DNA of 64,000 nt from Microbacterium sp. USTB-Y (GTDB lineage: Bacteria > Actinomycetota > Actinomycetes > Actinomycetales > Microbacteriaceae): the NCBI RefSeq assembly GCF_023703415.1, contig NZ_JAGMTU010000001.1, positions 372,001 to 436,000 of the forward strand. Direction: 5' to 3'. Under the pieces are notes generated by a model, which searched no databases, was not told the DNA's origin, and was given only the letters and a program-made list of their open reading frames with translations. A program made the translations under genes and the position numbers. This document shows positions 1-12,685 of the stretch, one piece after another (position 1 is the first letter of the stretch; every line of letters starts with the position of its first letter).

Positions 1-57
1 GCGCGGCACACGCCCGCCGCCGTTCCGTCGCTGCGGCGTCGCCGGCATCGCGAGGCC

Positions 58-63
58 TATCCT
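58..63 (+). promoter_or_regulatory. -10 box of a leaderless promoter (lipoprotein gene)
   Basis: TATCCT followed by six bases and then the ATG at 70. In actinobacteria this spacing puts the transcript start on the first base of the start codon. No Shine-Dalgarno is present. It supports the chosen start. Confidence 0.55.
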
Positions 64-69
64 TGCGCC

Positions 70-672
70 ATGGAGACTCGCAGCGTCGCGGTCGTACTCG
101 CCGCCCTCAGCCTTGCCGCAGCGCTCACCGCCTGTTCCCCGACCGCCCCGGGGAGCTCGCCCTCGGGCGGCGGCGCGACGAGCGGCTCGACCTCGGGCTC
201 GAGCACGCCGACGCCGCAGAAGACGTCCCCGTCGCCGAGCCCGTCGGCGACGTCCGCGGCGCTTCCCGCCGACTGCAAGGCGCTCCTCTCCGCGGATGTG
301 CTCTCGCAGCTGGGCGACACTCCGCTGAACTCGCCCGTGTTCGGGCCGAGCGGCGTGCAGTCCGACGGCAGCCTCATCTGCATCTGGGCGGATCCGAAGG
401 CCGACACGACGAGCATCACGACGACGATCTCCCGGAAGTACCGCGGCGAGGCGCTCGATATGCTGAACGGACTCGTGAAGACCGAGGGCTTCCGCTGCTA
501 CACCCCGTCCCAGGGCACGCGCTGCGAGAAGGAGTGGGCGGATCCGACCTATCCGGTCACCGACGGACGCACCCTGTTCTGGCGCGACGACGTCCTGATC
601 GACACCCGGTACTCGAACCTCGCACCCACCGGGTACACCTCGAGCATCGTGGCGAGCATCTTCGGATCCTGA
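70..672 (+). CDS. Secreted lipoprotein, DUF3558-like
   Basis: A 200-residue predicted lipoprotein. The N-terminus has a charged start (METR), a hydrophobic stretch and the lipobox LTAC, so Cys22 should be lipidated and the protein held on the outer face of the membrane. Residues 23-60 are a Ser/Thr/Pro/Gly linker. The folded part (about 65-200) contains four cysteines that could form two disulfides and ends in an aromatic-rich region. This layout resembles DUF3558 lipoproteins, which have no known enzymatic role; the family call is tentative. The gene stands alone and converges on rpoC. The ATG lies six bases after a TATCCT box with no Shine-Dalgarno, suggesting a leaderless mRNA. Confidence 0.8.
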   Translation: METRSVAVVLAALSLAAALTACSPTAPGSSPSGGGATSGSTSGSSTPTPQKTSPSPSPSATSAALPADCKALLSADVLSQLGDTPLNSPVFGPSGVQSDGSLICIWADPKADTTSITTTISRKYRGEALDMLNGLVKTEGFRCYTPSQGTRCEKEWADPTYPVTDGRTLFWRDDVLIDTRYSNLAPTGYTSSIVASIFGS

Positions 673-684
673 CCCGCCCGCCGT

Positions 685-751
685 CTCGCTCCGGTCGCGG
701 AAGATGTCGCTGAGACGCGGTCGGAACGACATCTTCTGCGACCGGAGCGAG
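685..751. repeat. 25-bp inverted repeat, 17-nt loop
   Basis: Arms 685-709 and 727-751 are complementary over 25 bases with one mismatch; the loop holds 17 bases. It lies just after the lipoprotein stop, so it may act as that gene's terminator or processing hairpin. It has the same architecture as the palindromes at 20.25, 23.75, 30.68 and 56.57 kb, with different arm sequence. Confidence 0.85.
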
Positions 752-778
752 GAACGGAAGCCCGGACCCGGATACGCG

Positions 779-812
779 AAGACCCCCGGATCCGTGCGGA
801 TCCGGGGGTCTT
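779..812. terminator. Bidirectional hairpin between the lipoprotein gene and rpoC
   Basis: Perfect 15-bp stem (779-793 with 798-812) and a 4-base loop. It lies 28 bases beyond the rpoC stop and is symmetrical, so it can serve both convergent transcripts. There is no long U tract, as is common for actinobacterial terminators. Confidence 0.75.
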
Positions 813-839
813 CGTCAAGCGATCAGGCTCTCGCCTCAA

Positions 840-4706
<3,867 letters not shown>

Positions 4707-4782
4707 TAGTTCTCCTGTGTCAATGAAAACTGATGATTGAGCAGGTCGGCGGAGCCGAACTGCCGAAATCAAAAAGTCAGGG

Positions 4783-4819
4783 CCTCGGGGGACCCGGAGC
4801 GGATCCGGATCCCCCGAGG
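4783..4819 (-). terminator. Terminator-like hairpin between rpoB and rpoC
   Basis: On the rpoB-rpoC strand, a 16-bp stem with one G-U pair and a 5-base loop begins three bases after the rpoB stop. It is followed by CCCTGACTTTTTGATTT, which includes a run of five U. This has the form of an intrinsic terminator or attenuator inside the operon. It may set the rpoB:rpoC ratio or be an RNase processing site. Confidence 0.65.
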
Positions 4820-4821
4820 GC

Positions 4822-7800
4822 TCAGATCTCGTCGATGGATGCGGACTCGAAGCGGCTGGAGATGTTGATCCCCAGCTCCTCGGCGGCGCGGAAGGCCTCG
4901 TCGTCGGTGTCGCGGAGGTTGACCGCGGTGCCGTCGGCCGAGAGGACCTCGACGTTCAGGCAGAGCGACTGCATCTCCTTCATGAGCACCTTGAACGACT
5001 CCGGGATACCCGGCTCCTGGATGTTCTCGCCCTTGACGATCGCCTCGTAGACCTTGACGCGGCCGAGGATGTCGTCGGACTTGATCGTGAGGAGCTCCTG
5101 CAGCGCGTACGCGGCGCCGTAGGCCTCGAGCGCCCACACCTCCATCTCACCGAAGCGCTGGCCGCCGAACTGGGCCTTACCGCCGAGCGGCTGCTGGGTG
5201 ATCATCGAGTAGGGGCCCGTCGAACGCGCGTGGATCTTGTCGTCGACCAGGTGGTGGAGCTTCAGGATGTACATGTAGCCCACGGAGATCTGCCCCGGGA
5301 ACGGCTCGCCGGAGCGGCCGTCGAACAGGGTGGTCTTGCCGGACGAGTCGATCAGGCGCACGCCGTCACGGGTCGGCAGCGTCGAGTCGAGGAGACCCTC
5401 GATCTCCTCCTGGTGGGCGCCGTCGAACACCGGGGTCGCGACCTTGGTGCCGGGGGCCACGTCGAACGCGTCCTCGGGCAGCTGCGCCGCCCACTCCGGG
5501 TTGCCCTCGATCTTCCAGCCCTGCTTCGAGATCCACCCGAGGTGGGTCTCCAGCACCTGGCCGAAGTTCATGCGGCCCGGGATGCCGAGCGGGTTCAGGA
5601 TGACGTCGACCGGCGTGCCGTCGGCGAGGAACGGCATGTCCTCGACCGGCAGGATCTTCGCGATGACACCCTTGTTGCCGTGGCGGCCGGCGAGCTTGTC
5701 GCCCTCGGTGATCTTGCGCTTCTGGGCGATGAAGACCACGACGCGGCGGTTGACGCCGGAGCCGAGCTCGTCGTCGCCGTCCTCGGCGTTGAACTCCTTG
5801 ACCGCGATGACCGTTCCCTGCTCGCCGTGCGGCACCTTCAGGGAGGTGTCGCGCACCTCGCGGCTCTTCTCGTTGAAGATCGCGCGGAGCAGGCGCTCCT
5901 CGGCCGACAGCTCGGTCTCGCCCTTCGGGGTGACCTTTCCGACGAGGATGTCGCCGGGGCGGACCTCGGCGCCGATGCGGATGATGCCGCGCTCGTCGAG
6001 GTCCTTCAGGAGCTCCGGGCTGACGTTGGGGAGGTCACGGGTGATCTCCTCCTTGCCGAGCTTCGTGTCGCGCGAGTCGACCTCGTACTCCTCGATGTGG
6101 ATCGAGGAGAGGGTGTCGTCCTTCACCAGGTCCTGGCTGAGGATGATCGCGTCCTCGAAGTTGTGACCCTCCCAGGTCATGAACGCGACGAGGAGGTTCT
6201 TGCCGAGCGCGAGCTCGCCGTTCTCCGTGGCGGGGCCGTCGGCGATGACCTCGCCGACCTCGACGCGCTCACCGGCCGAGACGACGACCTTCTGGTTGTA
6301 CGAGGTGCCGTGGTTCGAGCGGTCGAACTTGCGCAGGTAGTACTCCTGCGTGCCGCCCTCGTCGAGCATGACCACGACGCGGTCCGCGGAGACCTCGGAG
6401 ACCACGCCGGCCTTGTCGGCGGTGATCACGTCACCGGCGTCGATGGCGGCGTAGCCCTCCATACCGGTGCCGACGAACGGCGACTCGGAACGGAGCAGCG
6501 GCACGGCCTGGCGCTGCATGTTGGCGCCCATGAGCGCGCGCTGCGCGTCGTCGTGCTCGAGGAACGGCACGAGCGAGGTCGCGACCGACACCATCTGGCG
6601 CGGGGAGACGTCGATGTAGCCGATCTCCTCGGGGAGGAACATGTCGACCTCACCGGATCCGCCCTTGGGACGGGCCAGGACGTGCGCCTCGGTGAAGCGG
6701 CCGTCCGCATCGAGCGGGGCGTTCGCCTGCGCGATGTTGAAGTCGACCTCCTCGGCGGCGGTCAGGTAGTCGATGTGCTCGGTGACCTTGCCACCCTCGA
6801 CCTTGCGGTACGGCGTCTCGATGAAGCCGAACGAGTTGATCCGCGCGAACGTGGCGAGCGAGCCGATCAGACCGATGTTCGGGCCTTCCGGGGTCTCGAT
6901 CGGGCACATGCGGCCGTAGTGCGAGGGGTGCACGTCGCGCACCTCGACGCCGGCGCGGTCGCGGCTGAGGCCACCGGGGCCGAGGGCCGAGAGGCGGCGC
7001 TTGTGGGTCAGGCCCGCGAGCGGGTTGTTCTGATCCATGAACTGCGACAGCTGCGAGGTGCCGAAGAACTCCTTGATCGCGGCCACGACGGGACGCACGT
7101 TGATCAGGGTCTGCGGGGTGATCGCCTCGATGTCCTGCGTGGTCATGCGCTCGCGGACGACGCGCTCCATGCGGGACAGACCGGTGCGGACCTGGTTCTG
7201 GATGAGCTCGCCGACGGCGCGGATCCGGCGGTTGCCGAAGTTGTCGATGTCGTCGGTCGCGAGACGGATCTCGGCCTTCTTGCCGCCGCGGATCCCCTCG
7301 AAGGTCTCGACGCCGGCGTGGATGCGCACCAGGTACTTGATCGTCTCGACGACGTCCTTGACCGTGAGGACGGACTCGTCCAGCGGCAGGTCGAGACCCA
7401 GCTTCTGGTTGATCTTGTAGCGACCGACCTTGGCGAGGTCGTAGCGCTTCGCGTTGAAGTAGAAGTTGTCGAGCAGCGCGCGGGCGGCCTCGGCGGCCAC
7501 CTGCTCGCCCGGACGCAGCTTGCGGTAGATGTCGCGGAGCGCGTCCTCCTTGGTGAGGATCGTGTCCTTCGCGAGCGTCTCCTCGATCGAGGCGAAGCCG
7601 GCGAACTCGGCGAGGATCTCCTCGCTGGTCATGCCCAGCGCCTTGAGGAAGACGGTGACGGACTGCTTGCGCTTGCGGTCGATGCGCACGCCGACCTGGT
7701 CGCGCTTGTCGATCTCGAACTCGAGCCAGGCGCCGCGGGACGGGATGACGCGGGCGGACACGATGTCCTTGTCGCTCGTCTTGTCGGCGGTCTTGTCGAA

Positions 7801-8322
7801 GTAGACGCCCGGGGAGCGGACGAGCTGCGACACGACGACGCGCTCGGTGCCGTTGATGATGAACGTGCCCTTGGCGGTCTGCAGCGGGAAGTCGCCCATG
7901 AAGACCGTCTGGGTCTTGATCTCACCGGTCTGGTGGTTCATGAACTCGGCCTCGACGTAGAGCGGGGCCGCGTACGTCTTGCCGCGCTCCTTGCACTCCT
8001 CGATGGAGTACTTCTCGGGCTCGAGGTACGGGTTCGTGAACGAGAGCTGCATGGTCTCGCTCAGGTCCTCGATCGGGGAGATCTCCTCGAAGATCTCCTC
8101 GAGGCCGCTGGCGGTGGCGATGTCCTTGCGGCCGGCCTTGGTGGCCTCCGCGACGCGCGTGCGCCAGGCCTCGTTGCCCACGAGCCAGTCGAAGGACTCG
8201 GTCTGCAGGGCGAGCAGGTCGGGGACCGTCAGCGTGTCGGAGATCTTGGCGAACGAGAGGCGGGATGCGCCGCGTCCGTTCTTGATGGTGGTGGGAGTGG
8301 ATGCGTTGCGAGCAGCAGCCAA
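4822..8322 (-). CDS. rpoB: DNA-directed RNA polymerase subunit beta
   Basis: The beta subunit, 1166 residues, the usual length in Microbacteriaceae. The rifampicin pocket is intact: FMDQNN around 428-433, THKRR around 439-443 and Ser445, matching E. coli D516, H526 and S531. The base equivalent to E. coli Ser522 is Ala436 here. The start is TTG at 8322, supported by GGAGG nine bases upstream and the typical N-terminus MAAARN. The promoter lies about 160 bases upstream at 8490-8518. The gene upstream is nagZ; rplJ and rplL are not next to it, and rpsL does not follow rpoC within the window. Confidence 0.98.
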   Translation of the reverse strand: MAAARNASTPTTIKNGRGASRLSFAKISDTLTVPDLLALQTESFDWLVGNEAWRTRVAEATKAGRKDIATASGLEEIFEEISPIEDLSETMQLSFTNPYLEPEKYSIEECKERGKTYAAPLYVEAEFMNHQTGEIKTQTVFMGDFPLQTAKGTFIINGTERVVVSQLVRSPGVYFDKTADKTSDKDIVSARVIPSRGAWLEFEIDKRDQVGVRIDRKRKQSVTVFLKALGMTSEEILAEFAGFASIEETLAKDTILTKEDALRDIYRKLRPGEQVAAEAARALLDNFYFNAKRYDLAKVGRYKINQKLGLDLPLDESVLTVKDVVETIKYLVRIHAGVETFEGIRGGKKAEIRLATDDIDNFGNRRIRAVGELIQNQVRTGLSRMERVVRERMTTQDIEAITPQTLINVRPVVAAIKEFFGTSQLSQFMDQNNPLAGLTHKRRLSALGPGGLSRDRAGVEVRDVHPSHYGRMCPIETPEGPNIGLIGSLATFARINSFGFIETPYRKVEGGKVTEHIDYLTAAEEVDFNIAQANAPLDADGRFTEAHVLARPKGGSGEVDMFLPEEIGYIDVSPRQMVSVATSLVPFLEHDDAQRALMGANMQRQAVPLLRSESPFVGTGMEGYAAIDAGDVITADKAGVVSEVSADRVVVMLDEGGTQEYYLRKFDRSNHGTSYNQKVVVSAGERVEVGEVIADGPATENGELALGKNLLVAFMTWEGHNFEDAIILSQDLVKDDTLSSIHIEEYEVDSRDTKLGKEEITRDLPNVSPELLKDLDERGIIRIGAEVRPGDILVGKVTPKGETELSAEERLLRAIFNEKSREVRDTSLKVPHGEQGTVIAVKEFNAEDGDDELGSGVNRRVVVFIAQKRKITEGDKLAGRHGNKGVIAKILPVEDMPFLADGTPVDVILNPLGIPGRMNFGQVLETHLGWISKQGWKIEGNPEWAAQLPEDAFDVAPGTKVATPVFDGAHQEEIEGLLDSTLPTRDGVRLIDSSGKTTLFDGRSGEPFPGQISVGYMYILKLHHLVDDKIHARSTGPYSMITQQPLGGKAQFGGQRFGEMEVWALEAYGAAYALQELLTIKSDDILGRVKVYEAIVKGENIQEPGIPESFKVLMKEMQSLCLNVEVLSADGTAVNLRDTDDEAFRAAEELGINISSRFESASIDEI

Positions 8323-8489
8323 GGGAATAACCTCCGTGAGCCCCGAAGGGCGTCTCGATTCCTCGTCGTCAGGTGGAGTGCGCCGCTCTCGCGATCACCG
8401 CACGCGAAAGCGCTCCGAGAGGAGCGAGGACGTACGGAGTTTCTGCCGACCACCATATGAGGGCAGGAGGGAGCGAGGCGCAAATATCC

Positions 8490-8518
8490 ACTATAGGCCC
8501 GAAATCGCAACATGTCCA
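8490..8518 (-). promoter_or_regulatory. Sigma-70-type promoter of rpoBC
   Basis: On the minus strand, TGGACA (8518-8513), a 17-base spacer and TATAGT (8495-8490). Each box matches consensus at five of six positions, the best promoter I see in the window. Transcription should start near 8483, leaving a leader of about 160 bases that contains a short hairpin (arms CGCTCC/GGAGCG). Confidence 0.75.
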
Positions 8519-8592
8519 GCGCGATTCTTGACCTTCCGCCTCAACGAGGGTATAACCGCGAGCGCGCCCGGGTTCAGAGTCGCGTTCGGGAC

Positions 8593-10107
8593 TCAGTCCG
8601 CCCGGCCGACGAGCAGGGCGCGAGCGGCCTGGGCGCCGAGGCTGCTGCTGGCCCGCACGTCGATCACCGCGAGACCGGATCCGGTCCCGGGCAGCCCCAC
8701 GTTCACGACGACCGCGTCCGGCGCCGCCTCGCCGACCGCGGCCACGAACCCGCGCTGCGACGGGTCGGTGTCGATGCGGTCGACGAGCACGACGATCCGG
8801 GATCCGCCGCCCGCGGCGGCCGACCGGGCCCCGGCGATCGCGGCGGCGACCTCGTCGGCGGTCGCGCGCTCGGTGTCGATCCGCCGCGACCACTCCCCCT
8901 CCGCCAGCGCCTCGACGACGTACGACGCGGCGCTGTCGACCGCGAGGGTGGCCCTGCGGCGGGCGTCCAGGACCACGAGCCCCGCGGCCGGGGAGCCGAG
9001 GTCGCCCTGCACCGTGAGCGAGCGGGCCACGATCCCGCCCAGGTCGACGGGCTCGGCCGCGGACGAGCCCGTGCGCTCGGCGGCGAGCTCGTCGGCGAGG
9101 CGGGCGACGCGCGCGGCCGCCTCGGCGACGCGCTGCACGCTCAGCGTGCCGTCGGCGAGCGCCTGCACGATCGCGTCCCTCGCGGCGTGGAAGTCGCGCT
9201 GGTCCTGGTCGGGCGCGGCGGCGTCGCCGGGGTTCGTCGGGTTGCCGACGCAGAGCAGGTCCGCCCCGGCGGCGAGCGCGCGGACCGCTCCCCCGCCGAT
9301 CCCCACCGACTCCCGGATCGCGGCCATGTCGAGCGCGTCGGTCACGATCACGCCGTCGAACCCCTCGGCCCGGAGCATCCCCAGCACGCGCGGGTTGAGG
9401 GTGGCCGGCTCCTCGCCCCACGCCGGGACCACGAGGTGGGCGGTCATCACCGAACGCGCCCCGGCGGCGATCGCGGCGCGGAACGGCTCGATGTGCACCC
9501 GGTCGAACTCGACGGGATCCCCGGTGATCCGGGGAAGGTCGTGGTGCGAGTCGAGCGCCGTGTCGCCGTGCCCGGGGAAGTGCTTGACGCACGCCGCGAC
9601 CCCGGTGCCCTGGATGCCCTCGACCTCGGCGGCGGCATGGCGGGACACGAGTGCGGTCTGCGCGCCGAACGCGCGCACGCCGATGACCGGGTTGCGCGGA
9701 TCCGTGTTGACGTCCGCGACCGGCCCGATCAGCACGTCGGCGCCGGCCTCGCGGACCCGGCGGGCGAGCTCCGCTCCGGTCGCCCGGGTGGCGGCGAGGT
9801 CGTCGAGCGCGCCGAGCTGCGCGGCCCCCGGCGCCGTCGACCCGGCGAGCGTTTCGAGCCGGGTGACGCTGCCGCCCTCCTCGTCGACGCCGATGAGCGC
9901 GCGCGGATTGGCCTCGTGGATCGCGGCGCTCAGCCGCTCGAGGTGCGGTGAGAGGTTCTGCGCGAAGTAGACGACGCCCGCGAGGCCGTCCCGCAGCTCC
10001 GCGGCCAGCCAATCCGGCAGCTCGGCGCCGAGGAAACCCGGCCACAGCACCCCGTTGGCGAGGCGGGCGAGCTCGTCGGCTCCGGCGGGGTCGTGCTCGG
10101 TGGTCAT
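8593..10107 (-). CDS. nagZ: Beta-N-acetylhexosaminidase, glycoside hydrolase family 3 (NagZ-like)
   Basis: A 504-residue GH3 enzyme expected to release N-acetylglucosamine from cell-wall fragments during peptidoglycan recycling. The diagnostic motif KHFPGHGDT starts at Lys175, with His176, His180 and Asp182 as family active-site residues. The nucleophile should be Asp257 in VTDALDM. The TIM-barrel domain covers about 1-330; the C-terminal 170 residues fit the second GH3 domain, which many Gram-negative NagZ lack. There is no signal peptide, so it is probably cytoplasmic. The ATG at 10107 is preferred because GGAGACC precedes it; a 14-codon longer version has no such site. It is transcribed toward rpoB but is separated from it by the rpoB promoter. 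Confidence 0.88.
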   Translation of the reverse strand: MTTEHDPAGADELARLANGVLWPGFLGAELPDWLAAELRDGLAGVVYFAQNLSPHLERLSAAIHEANPRALIGVDEEGGSVTRLETLAGSTAPGAAQLGALDDLAATRATGAELARRVREAGADVLIGPVADVNTDPRNPVIGVRAFGAQTALVSRHAAAEVEGIQGTGVAACVKHFPGHGDTALDSHHDLPRITGDPVEFDRVHIEPFRAAIAAGARSVMTAHLVVPAWGEEPATLNPRVLGMLRAEGFDGVIVTDALDMAAIRESVGIGGGAVRALAAGADLLCVGNPTNPGDAAAPDQDQRDFHAARDAIVQALADGTLSVQRVAEAAARVARLADELAAERTGSSAAEPVDLGGIVARSLTVQGDLGSPAAGLVVLDARRRATLAVDSAASYVVEALAEGEWSRRIDTERATADEVAAAIAGARSAAAGGGSRIVVLVDRIDTDPSQRGFVAAVGEAAPDAVVVNVGLPGTGSGLAVIDVRASSSLGAQAARALLVGRAD

Positions 10108-10199
10108 GGAGGTCTCCTCGTCGAATCCGTCGGCGCCGGCGCGCCGCATTTAAGCATCCACTACTAACAAACCCGGTGCAAGCGATGGCCGGCACGGAA

Positions 10200-10205
10200 T
10201 ACCCT
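10200..10205 (+). promoter_or_regulatory. -10 box of a leaderless promoter (spermidine-synthase-like gene)
   Basis: TACCCT, six bases, then ATG at 10212. The layout predicts transcription from the A of the ATG and fixes the start well inside the longer open frame. Confidence 0.55.
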
Positions 10206-10211
10206 CGTGGC

Positions 10212-11078
10212 ATGGGCAGAGCGCGCGCGAAGGACACCGAGCATCCGTCGGCCCGGCTCGGCTCCGGCGGGATCGCGCAGGTGGTGCCGGCGGAGTTCGG
10301 CGGCGGGTACGAGCTGCTCATCGACGAGACGCCGCAGTCGCACGTGGATCCCGCGGATCCGACGCACCTGCACTTCGAGTACATCGTGCGGATGGGAGCG
10401 CTGATCGACCAGCTCGGCTCTCCGGGGGAGGCCATCACGGCCGTGCACCTGGGTGCGGGGGCGCTGACCATCCCCCGCTACATCGCCGCCACGCGCCCCG
10501 GCTCGCGGCAGCAGGTCATCGAGCTGGAGGCCCCGCTCGTCGAGCTCGTGCGCGAGCATCTCCCGCTGCCGCGCGGGGCCGCGATCCGGATCCGCATCGG
10601 CGACGCCCGCGAGGGCGTGCGGCGGCTGCCGCCCGCGCTCGTCGGGACCGTCGACCTCGTGGTCGCCGACGTGTACTCCGGCGCGCAGACGCCCGCGCAC
10701 CTCACCAGCGTCGAGTTCTACGCCGAGCTGGCGGCTCTGCTCGCGCCCGCCGGCGTGCTCCTCGTGAACGTCGCCGACGGTCCGGGGCTCGCCTTCGCGC
10801 GCCGCCAGGTCGCCACGATCCGCACGGTCCTGCCCGAGGTCGCGATCCTCGCCGACGCGCAGATCCTGAAGGGCCGCCGGTTCGGCAACCTCGTGCTCGC
10901 GGCATCGGCCGCTCCCCTGCCCGCCGACGCACTGCCGCGCATCCTCGCCGCAGGCCCCCATCCGGCCAAGCTCGCGCACGGCTCCGAGGTCACGGCGTTC
11001 GCGAAGGACGCGGCGATCGTCACCGACGCGACGGCGGTCGCCTCGCCCCGGCCCGACGCCGGCCTCTTCCTGCGCTGA
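10212..11078 (+). CDS. Spermidine synthase-like SAM-dependent methyltransferase-fold protein
   Basis: A 288-residue protein of the spermidine synthase superfamily. The Rossmann-fold nucleotide-binding loop is HLGAGALTIPRY, followed by an acidic strand end (VIELE) and the motif VVADVYSGAQTPAHL, typical of the family's active-site loop region. Actinobacterial proteins of this type are often annotated as fused MFS/spermidine synthases, but there is no membrane domain here and a polyamine product is not proven; it could methylate a small molecule. The start at 10212 is chosen because a TACCCT box lies six bases upstream. It is divergent from nagZ. Confidence 0.7.
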   Translation: MGRARAKDTEHPSARLGSGGIAQVVPAEFGGGYELLIDETPQSHVDPADPTHLHFEYIVRMGALIDQLGSPGEAITAVHLGAGALTIPRYIAATRPGSRQQVIELEAPLVELVREHLPLPRGAAIRIRIGDAREGVRRLPPALVGTVDLVVADVYSGAQTPAHLTSVEFYAELAALLAPAGVLLVNVADGPGLAFARRQVATIRTVLPEVAILADAQILKGRRFGNLVLAASAAPLPADALPRILAAGPHPAKLAHGSEVTAFAKDAAIVTDATAVASPRPDAGLFLR

Positions 11079-11215
11079 CCCGGCCGATGCGACCGGACCG
11101 GGTCCGTCGCGCACGTCGCCGACCGGTTTCTCACGGCACGCCCCGGGGCCTTCGCGGATGCTCGCGATCCGCAGGCAGACTGGAAGGCACGGCGAGCGGT
11201 ACAGGAGGGCGGCGC

Positions 11216-11743
11216 GTGGGCTACATCAAGGGATACGACCCGGACTCACTGCGCGAGCTCGTGGATCCGTCCGAGTGCGAGGAGCGTCTCGACGAGCTCG
11301 GGGATCAGCGCAGCCTCCCCTCGATGCTCGAGCGGGTGTGGCTGCTCAAGGTGCTGGGCCGCCTCGACGACGCGCTCGTCCTCGCCGCGGAGACCGTGCG
11401 GCAGGCGCGCATGGCGGGCACCCGGAAGGACCTCCTGCGCGCTCGCGTCCTGCATGCGACTGTGCTGCAGTACCGCCGCATGCACGGCGCGGCCGACCAT
11501 GAGCTCGCGACCTGCGTGGCCGAGGCGGAGGGGCAGGGGTGGGTGCCGATCGCGGCGTTCGCGCATCAGCACCGCGGACGCAACGCCTTCGAGGCCGGCG
11601 AGTTCGAGCAGGCGAGGGAGAGCTTCAAGCGCACCCTGTTCCTCCGCCGCGAGGCCGGGGCCGCCGACGCCGAACTCGAGGCCGCGCTGCTCGCGATCGA
11701 GACCGTCGAGCGGCATCAGGATCCGGTGGCCGTCAACGGCTGA
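11216..11743 (+). CDS. TPR-like protein of unknown function
   Basis: A 175-residue, mainly helical soluble protein. From residue 40 onward it shows pairs of helices with the alanine/tyrosine/leucine pattern of tetratricopeptide repeats, for example LDDALVLAAETVRQAR and EAGEFEQARESFKR, so it probably binds another protein. No catalytic motif is visible. The start is the GTG at 11216, with AGGAGGG eight bases upstream. It lies 137 bases after the spermidine-synthase-like gene on the same strand and is followed by the 21-nt repeat region. I do not recognise a named family. Confidence 0.65.
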   Translation: MGYIKGYDPDSLRELVDPSECEERLDELGDQRSLPSMLERVWLLKVLGRLDDALVLAAETVRQARMAGTRKDLLRARVLHATVLQYRRMHGAADHELATCVAEAEGQGWVPIAAFAHQHRGRNAFEAGEFEQARESFKRTLFLRREAGAADAELEAALLAIETVERHQDPVAVNG

Positions 11744-11769
11744 TCCTCGTCGGCCGCGCGCCACGGCCG

Positions 11770-11937
11770 TTCTGCAGGGACCACCGCGCGTTCCGCAGGG
11801 AGCGTCCGGCATTCCGCAGGGACCACCGTGCGTTCCGCAGGGAGCGTCCGGCATTCTGCAGGGAGCGTCCGGCATTCCGCAGGGACCACCGTGCGTTCCG
11901 CAGGGAGCGTCCGGCATTCTGCAGGGTCACGACCCGT
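11770..11937. repeat. 21-nt tandem array, left (8 units)
   Basis: Eight consecutive 21-base units, the last degenerate. Each starts TTCYGCAGGG and alternates between two tails, one like ACCACCGTGCG and one like AGCGTCCGGCA. The tails swap between units in an irregular order, suggesting past unequal exchange. Confidence 0.9.
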
Positions 11938-12004
11938 CGGCGCTCGTCACGCCACCCGGTCCGCCGCGGACTTCCGCCCGCCGCTGCGGGGAGTGAGGCC
12001 GGCG

Positions 12005-12130
12005 TCCCTGCACAACGGCCCGGCCTCCCTGCACAACAGCCCGGTCCCCCTGCACAACGGCCCGCCCTCCCTGCACAACAGCCCGGCGTCCCTGCACAAC
12101 GGCCCGGCCTCCCTGCACAACGGCCCACCC
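12005..12130. repeat. 21-nt tandem array, right (6 units)
   Basis: Six consecutive 21-base units of the form TCCCTGCACAACRGCCCG plus three bases. Read on the other strand, the unit contains TTGTGCAGGGA, which shares the GCAGGGA core with the left array, so the two arrays face each other. Confidence 0.9.
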
Positions 12131-12184
12131 CTGCCGTTCGCTGCACCGCGCCGGGGAGCGCGCCCGGATGTCGGCGGCATCGCC

Positions 12185-12190
12185 TAACGT
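12185..12190 (+). promoter_or_regulatory. -10 box of a leaderless promoter (SprT-like gene)
   Basis: TAACGT, six bases, then ATG at 12197. There is no Shine-Dalgarno. Confidence 0.55.
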
Positions 12191-12196
12191 GAGTGC

Positions 12197-12685
12197 ATGG
12201 CCGAGTTGGAACGAGTGCGGATCTGGGGCGAGGCCCTGATCCGGCTGCATCTGGATCCGACCTGGTCGTTCGGCTTCGACAACGCCAAGCGCCGCGCGGG
12301 CGCCTGCAACTACCGCGACAAGCGGATCACCGTCTCCCGCTATCTGGCGGCACGGTTCGACGACGACGAGATCCACCAGGTGCTCCTGCATGAGGTGGCG
12401 CACGCCCTCGCCGGCCATCAGGCCGCGCACGGGGTCGCCTGGAAGCGGACGGCGCGCGCGCTGGGCTACGTGGGCGGGACCACGCACCACGGCGAGACCG
12501 CGACCGATCTGGCCCCCTGGATCGGTCGCTGCCCGACCGGGCACACGACGTACCGGCATCGGCGCCCCACCCGGGCGTCGTCGTGCGCGCGCTGCTCGCG
12601 CCGCTACGACGAGCGGTTCCTGCTGGTCTGGACCCGCCGCGAGATCACGGCCGCGGATCGCCGGGCGGCGGTGGCACCGCGATGA
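12197..12685 (+). CDS. SprT-like zinc metalloprotein
   Basis: A 162-residue SprT-family protein. The zinc-metalloprotease motif HEVAH is at 65-69 with a further His74, and a C-terminal zinc ribbon (Cys near 117, then CARC near 131-134) follows, as in SprT/Spartan domains. Eukaryotic Spartan degrades DNA-protein crosslinks, but the substrate of bacterial members is unknown; protease activity is inferred from the motif. The protein is cytoplasmic. Its stop overlaps the start of the next gene (ATGA), so the two are translationally coupled. A TAACGT box six bases before the ATG points to a leaderless mRNA starting just past the repeat region. Confidence 0.82.
   Translation: MAELERVRIWGEALIRLHLDPTWSFGFDNAKRRAGACNYRDKRITVSRYLAARFDDDEIHQVLLHEVAHALAGHQAAHGVAWKRTARALGYVGGTTHHGETATDLAPWIGRCPTGHTTYRHRRPTRASSCARCSRRYDERFLLVWTRREITAADRRAAVAPR

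Larger units (their letters stand above)
11744..12196. other. Non-coding gap holding two opposed 21-nt repeat arrays
   Basis: This 453-base stretch has no credible gene. All open frames across it are repeat translations (Arg/Gly/Cys/His/Pro-rich) with no ribosome site. It holds the arrays at 11770-11937 and 12005-12130, a 67-base non-repeated core between them, and the leaderless promoter of the SprT-like gene at its right end. Confidence 0.75.

Noticed and set aside
6990..7060. Rifampicin-resistance allele in rpoB
   Set aside because: The main resistance residues (Asp, His and Ser of the pocket) are wild-type; Ala436 alone is not evidence of resistance.
5230..8460. A 1076-codon plus-strand open frame opposite rpoB
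   Set aside because: Same kind of shadow; no ribosome site, no motif, and the codon pattern mirrors rpoB.
8323..8592. Ribosomal-protein or NusG-type leader upstream of rpoB
   Set aside because: The leader has a promoter and a small hairpin only; no gene fits and no known autoregulatory RNA motif is recognised.
11770..12130. CRISPR array or satellite centromere for plasmid partition
   Set aside because: Units are directly joined without spacers, and there is no parA/parB or replication gene near. A chromosomal par site cannot be ruled out but has no support.
11246..12559. Repeat-encoded frames (PDAPCG-, CAGRPG-, SLHNGP-like) over the 21-nt arrays
   Set aside because: The 21-base period keeps several frames open on both strands at once. 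No frame has a ribosome site or a conserved domain.
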